From Epsilonproteobacteria bacterium UBA6211 (GTDB lineage Bacteria; Campylobacterota; Campylobacteria; Campylobacterales; Arcobacteraceae): a stretch of DNA of 7,348 bases. Under the pieces are notes generated by a model. The model was not told where the DNA came from. It saw only the letters and a program-made list of their open reading frames with translations, and did not search any database. The stretch covers positions 2,768-10,115 of the forward strand of contig DISL01000015.1 of NCBI GenBank assembly GCA_002421845.1, written 5' to 3'. Both the position numbers and the translations under genes were made by a program. This document shows, one piece after another, positions 1-4,167 of this stretch; the first letter of the stretch is position 1, and each line of letters begins with the position of its first letter.

Positions 1-1585
1 ATGCAAATTTGATTAATCCATCTTCTATATCTCTGTGGATTTTCATAATATGTTGTACACCGATAGGATTGATTGTACCGTTTGGAACTTTCCATACATC
101 TTCACAGATTTTTCTGTGTTTTGGATTTTCAATCATCATATCCGCAGGAAGTCTGTGTGTAAATGTACCAACCTCTCTAGCCGTACCACAAGCACTTGGT
201 TGTCCTGTTAGAGAAAATGCACCGCTTCCAGGGTGAGCTTGTTTATTTAATAAAAAGTGAACGTTGTATGACAACGTATTACACCAAGTTCCTCTTGTGT
301 GTTGGTTCATACCCATTGTCCAAAAACTTACTACTTTTCTACCTTTTTCGATATAAAGTGCTGCCAAAGCTTTTAGTTTCCCTTTGAATTGCTCTAACGG
401 CTCATCTGGGTCACCTTTTGCAATTTTTGCAACATAATCAACAGTATAAGGAGCAAGGAATTTTTTGTAATCTTCAAAAGAGATTTCCCAGTGAGCAAGT
501 GTACCTGCTTCATGTTTCATAGTATCACCTGCTTTATAACCAAACGGCTCTAGTGCAGGACCTTCAGTATCCGATACAGTGATTTGCATCTCTTTTCTGA
601 TAATCTCCATCTCTTTTTCTGTATATTTGCCCTCTTTAAGAGCTTTTTCACCGTCTCTTCTCATACCGTAACCGATATTTACCGGTTGTGAACAGAAAAT
701 TATATGTTTTTTTACGAAATCCCAATCAATAGCTTCAGGGTGATTATAAACTATTTCGTGAGCGATATAGTTCCAAAGAGCAGTATCCGTATTTGGAGTA
801 AAAATAATCTCAATATCGGCAATATCTGAAGTTCTGTGTGTATATGTTTGGATACTTACGATTTTTACACGATCTGGATTTGATAGTTTTCTATCAGTTA
901 CCCTTGACCATAAAATCGGGTGCATCTCAGCCATATTTGAACCCCATGCTACAACAGTATCTGTAAGCTCAATATCATCATAACATCCACTTGGCTCATC
1001 TATACCAAACGTTTGGTAAAAACCGACAACCGCACTCGCCATACAGTGTCTAGCATTCGGGTCGAAAGCATTAGATCTAAATCCACCTCTCATCATTTTA
1101 AGAGCTGCATAACCTTCCATGATTGTGTACTGACCAGATGCAAATACACCAACACCCTCAGGACCGCTTGCTTTAAGTGCTTTTTTGATATGTTTTTCCA
1201 TCTCATCAAAAGCTCTTTTCCAAGATACCGGAGCGAATTTACCGTTTTTGTCAAACTCACCTTTGTCGTTTACTCTTAAAAGCGGAGTTTTTAACCTATC
1301 GGCACCATACATGATTTTCGCATTGAAATAACCCTTAATACAGTTAAGTCCTCTGTTTACCGGAGCTGCAGGGTCACCTTTTACGGCAACAATCTTCCCG
1401 TCTTTTGTAGCAAGCATAATACCGCATCCGGTACCGCAAAATCTACATGCCGCCTTATCCCATCTCCATCCAGCTTCTGCTGCACTTGCTTGAGCACTCA
1501 AACTGCTTGGTACTGTCATACCTACAGCTGCCGCCGCACTAGCTGCCGCTGAACTTTTCAAAAAATCTCTACGATTCAAAGACAT
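1..1585 (-). CDS. napA: Periplasmic nitrate reductase catalytic subunit NapA, N-terminal 528 codons (3' end outside the window)
   Basis: Reduces nitrate to nitrite in the periplasm, receiving electrons through the other Nap subunits, in anaerobic or microaerobic respiration. The start is ATG at 1585-1583, behind an AGGAGG at 1599-1594 with 8 nt spacing. The N-terminus has a Tat signal with the twin arginines R5-R6 (RRDFLK) followed by an Ala-rich stretch to about residue 37, fitting export of a folded molybdoenzyme. A [4Fe-4S] ligand set follows at C47, C50, C54 and C82, with the conserved Lys two residues after the last Cys (K84). C181 in HCMASAV (codon 1045-1043) is the expected molybdenum ligand of the bis-MGD cofactor. 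Further NapA-typical blocks are GMNQHTRG (425-432) and GQPSACG (461-467). From family knowledge, epsilonproteobacterial NapA is about 920-950 residues, so roughly 40% is missing on the left. No frameshift or internal stop is seen. Its base composition is clearly less AT-rich than the genes to the right. Confidence 0.97.
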   Translation of the reverse strand, partial: MSLNRRDFLKSSAAASAAAAVGMTVPSSLSAQASAAEAGWRWDKAACRFCGTGCGIMLATKDGKIVAVKGDPAAPVNRGLNCIKGYFNAKIMYGADRLKTPLLRVNDKGEFDKNGKFAPVSWKRAFDEMEKHIKKALKASGPEGVGVFASGQYTIMEGYAALKMMRGGFRSNAFDPNARHCMASAVVGFYQTFGIDEPSGCYDDIELTDTVVAWGSNMAEMHPILWSRVTDRKLSNPDRVKIVSIQTYTHRTSDIADIEIIFTPNTDTALWNYIAHEIVYNHPEAIDWDFVKKHIIFCSQPVNIGYGMRRDGEKALKEGKYTEKEMEIIRKEMQITVSDTEGPALEPFGYKAGDTMKHEAGTLAHWEISFEDYKKFLAPYTVDYVAKIAKGDPDEPLEQFKGKLKALAALYIEKGRKVVSFWTMGMNQHTRGTWCNTLSYNVHFLLNKQAHPGSGAFSLTGQPSACGTAREVGTFTHRLPADMMIENPKHRKICEDVWKVPNGTINPIGVQHIMKIHRDIEDGLIKFA

Positions 1586-1650
1586 TTCGTTGTCCTCCTT
1601 TTTTATCGATTCATAATCAAAGAGTAGAAGTTTCTTAGATTAATTAAGTA

Positions 1651-1693
1651 ATTGTATCTATAAGGGTAGATATAAGTCTTTGACCTGAGTCAA
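1651..1693 (-). promoter_or_regulatory. napA promoter: FNR/CRP-family palindrome plus -10 box
   Basis: TTGAC-CTGA-GTCAA at 1680-1693 is a perfect inverted repeat with a 4-nt spacer, the layout recognised by FNR/CRP-family regulators (FNR consensus TTGAT-N4-ATCAA; epsilonproteobacterial relatives such as NssR use a similar N4 palindrome). On the minus strand a -10-like TACAAT lies at 1656-1651, giving a start near 1644. The palindrome centre (1686.5) is then near -42.5, close to the -41.5 of class II activation. No convincing -35 box is present, as expected for an activator-dependent promoter. This predicts oxygen- or nitrogen-oxide-responsive control of nap. Which regulator binds cannot be told from the sequence. 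Confidence 0.68.
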
Positions 1694-1734
1694 GAAAGTT
1701 GGATTTTGGTGCGGTAGTGAATTTATATTAAATT

Positions 1735-1743
1735 TGTTATAAT
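1735..1743 (+). promoter_or_regulatory. Extended -10 promoter for the abiF-like unit (distal)
   Basis: TG-t-TATAAT at 1735-1743 is a perfect extended -10 element in AT-rich DNA, matching the Campylobacterota housekeeping promoter style. The predicted start is near 1750, giving a leader of about 208 nt before the gene at 1958. It is divergent from the napA promoter about 80 bp away. Confidence 0.55.
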
Positions 1744-1898
1744 TAGTAATTTTAGTTATTATGATATACCAAATTAAGTTCAGTATTACAAACTACATAC
1801 TTCACTAGACTAAAGGATCTATATAAATGAGGCTTTACTCAAAACAAAACCTGTCTTGCTATAAATCAAACTTAAAGATATTCAAAGCTTTCTTAGTT

Positions 1899-1904
1899 TA
1901 TAAT
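1899..1904 (+). promoter_or_regulatory. Proximal -10 box (TATAAT) before the abiF-associated RNA element
   Basis: A perfect TATAAT hexamer lies 15 nt before the C-run of the hairpin at 1920. Transcription would start near 1911 (AACATAC), just before the C-run. The same spacing from a -10-like TATATA (3086-3091) to CCCCC (3107) is seen in front of the second Abi gene, which supports a real promoter for a short RNA. Upstream -35 or TGn elements are not obvious. Confidence 0.45.
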
Positions 1905-1910
1905 TGCCTT

Positions 1911-1957
1911 AACATACTTCCCCCACCTCTTGTAAAAGTGCAAACGGGGGAGTGCTT
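1911..1957 (+). ncRNA. Candidate abiF-type structured RNA / RBS-sequestering hairpin
   Basis: TTCCCCC (1918-1924) can pair with GGGGGAG (1946-1952), enclosing a small inner stem CTT/AAG (1929-1931 with 1936-1938) capped by GTAA. The GGGGGAG strand is the Shine-Dalgarno for the ATG at 1958, so folding would hide the ribosome site. AbiF genes are known to be accompanied by a conserved upstream non-coding RNA that can act as an RNA antitoxin; assigning this element to that class rests on position and on its likeness to the element at 3098-3153, not on a covariance search. The RNA might be longer and start near 1750. Confidence 0.5.
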
Positions 1958-2830
1958 ATGATTACTTATACAAAACCTCATCTTTCATACCAAGAACAAC
2001 TCCAGCTTTTAAAAAGTAGAAAACTAATTATCAACGACGAAGTTTATGCTACTCAAAAATTAATACATATAAGTTACTATAGATTGAGTGCTTATTTTAT
2101 ACCTTTTTACTCTGAAAAGAATACTTTTAAAGACAACATTACATTTGATGATATCATAGAACTTTATCATTTTGATAAAGAACTTAGAATACTGACTTTT
2201 AATGCGATAGAAAAAATAGAGATTTTTTTAAGAGCTTCTATATCTCACAATTTTTCACAAGAACATACACCGTTTGGATATATAGAAAGTAAAAATCTAT
2301 GTTGTACAAATGAAGAGTTAAAGATATTGTATGATGAGATAAAAAAAGAGACCAATCGTTCAAAAGAAACTTTTGTCAAGCATTTTAGGGACACTTATAC
2401 CCAAAGTGATTTACCGATATGGATGGTAGTGGAAACTATATCTTTTGGGACACTTTCAAAACTTTATAGCATGCTATGTCCTAAAACGGAAAAATTAATA
2501 TTAAATAATATAAACCTGCCATCATTCATATTTAAAAACTGGCTTCATGTTTTTTCTTATATTAGAAACATATCAGCCCATCATAGCAGACTGTGGAATA
2601 GACAATTTGTAATCAAAGCAAAAATACCAAAACACAAATCCCAATTTAGAGGTATTATGAATGATAAATATTATACATTTGCTATCATGACACACTATAT
2701 TTTAAATGCTATTAATGATACTTTTAATTTTAAAAAAGAGCTAAAAAATCTTTTTGATAGATTCCCAAATATAGATAAAAAAGCTATGGGATTTCTAGAT
2801 GATTGGGAAAATATGGACATATGGAACTAA
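1958..2830 (+). CDS. AbiF/AbiD-like abortive infection protein (Abi_2 family, HEPN fold)
   Basis: A 290-residue protein of the Abi_2 family, whose members stop phage spread by growth arrest of the infected cell, probably as HEPN ribonucleases. Family features are the N-terminal segment IHISYYRLSAYFIPF (36-50), the block YHFDKELR...AIEKIEIFLRASI (70-95), SFGTLSKLY (162-170) and the HEPN catalytic-type motif RNISAHH, giving R203-x4-H208. A second R-x4-H (R92, H97) occurs in the first helical half. No signal peptide or membrane segment is seen, so it should be cytoplasmic. The ATG at 1958 is preferred over the in-frame GTG at 1952 because GGGGGAG (1946-1952) is 5 nt from the ATG and would overlap the GTG. 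The upstream hairpin and promoters suggest control by its own leader RNA. The family call is firm; the toxin role is by analogy. Confidence 0.88.
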   Translation: MITYTKPHLSYQEQLQLLKSRKLIINDEVYATQKLIHISYYRLSAYFIPFYSEKNTFKDNITFDDIIELYHFDKELRILTFNAIEKIEIFLRASISHNFSQEHTPFGYIESKNLCCTNEELKILYDEIKKETNRSKETFVKHFRDTYTQSDLPIWMVVETISFGTLSKLYSMLCPKTEKLILNNINLPSFIFKNWLHVFSYIRNISAHHSRLWNRQFVIKAKIPKHKSQFRGIMNDKYYTFAIMTHYILNAINDTFNFKKELKNLFDRFPNIDKKAMGFLDDWENMDIWN

Positions 2831-2841
2831 AATAATTTTCA

Positions 2842-2866
2842 ATATTCCGTGCTTGACACGGAATAT
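2842..2866 (+). terminator. Perfect 10-bp hairpin after the abiF-like gene (probable transcript end)
   Basis: ATATTCCGTG (2842-2851) pairs perfectly with CACGGAATAT (2857-2866) around the 5-nt loop CTTGA, 12 nt after the stop codon. It is placed like an intrinsic terminator, but the downstream tract (ATCAACATTTAATT) has no solid T-run. Termination may be weak, or the hairpin may instead protect the mRNA 3' end. It separates unit 1 from the promoter of unit 2. Confidence 0.5.
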
Positions 2867-2887
2867 ATCAACATTTAATTTCCACTC

Positions 2888-2990
2888 TATTTTATCAATT
2901 CATCTTATCTATGCAATGTAACATTATATACTAATGCAAATTTCAATATCAATATAAAAAGTTTATTTATGTTTTTTTTGATACAATAAG
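2888..2990 (+). repeat. Direct repeat copy A (promoter-bearing, about 103 bp)
   Basis: This stretch matches 3825-3927 at a constant offset of 937 bp. I count 3 mismatches over the 95-bp core (2896-2990 against 3833-3927) and a short matching edge to the left. Looser similarity with small gaps continues to about 3013. The copy ends with the unit 2 promoter. Confidence 0.93.
2972..2987 (+). promoter_or_regulatory. Promoter of the second Abi-like unit (in repeat copy A)
   Basis: A run of eight T followed by TG-a-TACAAT (TACAAT at 2982-2987) is a typical Campylobacterota sigma-70 extended -10, preceded by phased A/T tracts and no -35 box. The predicted start is near 2994, giving a leader of about 196 nt before the ATG at 3190. 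The leader also holds a GGTAA/TTACC hairpin (3016-3020 with 3025-3029); an upstream GGTAA (2996-3000) could compete for the same TTACC. Confidence 0.7.
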
Positions 2991-3097
2991 TAATTGGTAA
3001 AATTATCATATAAAAGGTAAATTATTACCCATAGCTTTGCCTAAATTTAAAACTAGTACATAAATTTGTGTGGGAATTATACAGATATATAGAGTAA

Positions 3098-3143
3098 AAC
3101 ACAAAACCCCCAGCTGTATCTCAGGTATACAGACTTATGGGGG
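3098..3143 (+). ncRNA. Candidate structured RNA of the second Abi-like gene
   Basis: CCCCCA (3107-3112) pairs with TGGGGG (3138-3143), and inside it CTGTAT (3114-3119) pairs with ATACAG (3127-3132) around the loop CTCAGGT. The order -10-like TATATA (3086-3091), AACA (3098-3101), CCCCCA, inner hairpin, GGGGGA, 7 nt, ATG (3151) matches the element before the abiF-like gene in spacing at both ends, while the inner stems differ in sequence. That pattern suggests a common RNA family with diverged specificity. Grouping it with abiF-associated RNAs is inference. The TATATA is a weak -10, so the RNA may instead be processed from the longer leader starting near 2994. Confidence 0.5.
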
Positions 3144-3150
3144 AATTTCA

Positions 3151-3156
3151 ATGTAA
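3151..3156 (+). other. Minimal start-stop ORF (ATG TAA) in the leader
   Basis: GGGGGA (3139-3144) is a good Shine-Dalgarno and is followed after 7 nt by ATG directly joined to TAA. This ATG is where the start codon lies in the related upstream unit, and it is in frame with the true start 39 nt downstream, though another in-frame TAA (3160-3162) intervenes. It could be a regulatory AUG-stop that occupies ribosomes, or the relic of an older start codon. Confidence 0.45.
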
Positions 3157-3189
3157 TTATAACAAAACATAAAAAGAAAGTCAAATTCA

Positions 3190-3777
3190 ATGAAAGAAAT
3201 ATTAATCAAAAAGTATATTACTACTACAAGATTTTCTGTGTATAAAGATTTGATTCAATATAACAACAACCTAAAAAAAGCAAAACATTTATATATTCCT
3301 TTATCAATATTAGAGGTAAGTCTAAGAAATAGCATCAATAATATATTTGAAAAGTTTTATGGCGTAGGCTGGATTATTAATGAAGCAAATTTCTTAAAAG
3401 CAAAAGAATTAGCAAAAATTACGGACGCAAAAAGTAAAATTATAGATAACCAAGAAATAATCACAAAAGACAAACTTGTAGCTGAACTTACTTTTGGTTT
3501 TTGGACAGCCCTATTTCAATCTGCATATGATGATAAAATGAGAACGAATAATCTAAAACAAATTTTTCCGAATCTACCACCAAAAGAGATTAAAATAATA
3601 GATAGAAAAACAATGTCATCAAAACTGAATCATATTAGAAAATTTAGAAATAGAATTTTTCACCATGAAAATATTTTAAAAGATGAATTTATAGATATTG
3701 AAGATAAAATATACGAAATCTTAGAATATTTTGATATGGAATTAGCTGAGTACACAAAGAATGTAAATAATGAGTGA
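3190..3777 (+). CDS. Abi-like HEPN protein (short second type)
   Basis: A 195-residue cytoplasmic protein resembling the compact Abi-like family, in which HEPN-fold proteins are taken to be RNA-cleaving toxins. Visible blocks are YIPLSILEVSLRNSINN (35-51), ELTFGFWTALF (99-109) and the catalytic-type motif RNRIFHHE, giving R153-x4-H158. The order LEVSLRN, then FG plus aromatic, then RNxxxHH parallels the larger neighbour (IEIFLRA, SFGTLSKLY, RNISAHH), so the two are distant relatives rather than a recent duplication. The other R-x4-H site of the neighbour is here R46-x4-N51, so it lacks the His. The start at 3190 has only a weak purine stretch (AAAGAAAG) upstream. It sits between the two 937-bp-offset direct repeats and is preceded by its own promoter and RNA element. 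Family assignment is good; function is by analogy. Confidence 0.8.
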   Translation: MKEILIKKYITTTRFSVYKDLIQYNNNLKKAKHLYIPLSILEVSLRNSINNIFEKFYGVGWIINEANFLKAKELAKITDAKSKIIDNQEIITKDKLVAELTFGFWTALFQSAYDDKMRTNNLKQIFPNLPPKEIKIIDRKTMSSKLNHIRKFRNRIFHHENILKDEFIDIEDKIYEILEYFDMELAEYTKNVNNE

Positions 3778-3824
3778 GTTATATAAGTGACACAAAATAG
3801 GCAACTATATCTTTATTTCTAATG

Positions 3825-3927
3825 TATTTGCCCAATTCATCTTATCTATGCAATGTAATATTATGTACTAATGCAAATTTCAGTATCAATATAAAAAGTT
3901 TATTTATGTTTTTTTTGATACAATAAG
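3825..3927 (+). repeat. Direct repeat copy B (promoter-bearing, about 103 bp)
   Basis: Second copy of 2888-2990. The core differs by three substitutions and ends at the same TACAATAAG. It replaces the upstream region of the nuclease-STAND gene with the same promoter that drives the Abi-like gene. No inverted termini, target-site duplication or transposase is seen, so it is not an obvious mobile element. Confidence 0.93.
3909..3924 (+). promoter_or_regulatory. Promoter of the nuclease-STAND gene (in repeat copy B)
   Basis: The same eight-T run and TG-a-TACAAT (TACAAT at 3919-3924) as in copy A, with identical bases through the promoter core. The predicted start is near 3931, giving a leader of about 237 nt before the ATG at 4168. 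Identical promoters imply matched expression of the two units, apart from leader effects. Confidence 0.7.
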
Positions 3928-3969
3928 CAAGTAAAAAATTATTATATAATTTGAAGCGAATAGTAAGGT

Positions 3970-4084
3970 TTTACAAAGACTGTAAAGATTAATTTGAAAA
4001 AGTGCAACTGCCAGTTGCACAAATAGTTTATATACTCATACAAAATATTTGAGTATGTGTAAAGAAAATGTCAAAATCTTTACA
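3970..4084 (+). ncRNA. Structured leader RNA with alternative folds before the nuclease-STAND gene
   Basis: Three local hairpins are clear: GTGCAACT/AGTTGCAC (4002-4020, 3-nt loop), ATACTCA/TGAGTAT (4032-4038 with 4050-4056) and TGTAAAGA/TCTTTACA (4058-4065 with 4077-4084); a weaker TTTAC/GTAAA (3970-3974 with 3982-3986) precedes them. Alternatively TGTAAAGATT (3981-3990) pairs with AATCTTTACA (4075-4084), extended after a 3-nt bulge by TTGA/TCAA (3994-3997 with 4071-4074), closing a multibranch structure around the first two hairpins. The two states exclude each other because both use 4077-4084. No terminator T-run follows. I do not recognise a known riboswitch class; a discrete small RNA or a translational switch are both possible. 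Confidence 0.55.
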
Positions 4085-4167
4085 TGTAGTGTGTAAGATG
4101 TTCAAAGAAGTTAGTAATTGTGAGATATTGGGTAATAAAATAAATTTTTGAATAGGATAGCGAAAGT

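Noticed and set aside
9..1279. Plus-strand ORFs at 9-236, 196-387 and 1013-1279
   Set aside because: They lie opposite the continuous napA reading frame, have no ribosome sites and no recognisable protein features.
1952..1957. GTG at 1952 as the start of the abiF-like gene
   Set aside because: The G-rich Shine-Dalgarno overlaps this codon; ATG at 1958 has proper spacing and begins closer to the conserved region.
3787..3833. GGCAA/TTGCC pairing after the second Abi-like gene as a terminator
   Set aside because: A 5-bp stem with a loop of more than 20 nt and no T-run; not convincing.
2888..3927. The two repeats as a CRISPR array or insertion sequence ends
   Set aside because: Only two copies, about 100 bp each, 937 bp apart, direct orientation, with an Abi-like gene and no transposase between them, and no inverted termini.
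4098..4151. 17-residue ORF (MFKEVSNCEILGNKINF) in the leader of the nuclease-STAND gene
   Set aside because: Only a weak upstream purine stretch and no supporting feature; it could be a leader peptide, but there is no evidence for translation.
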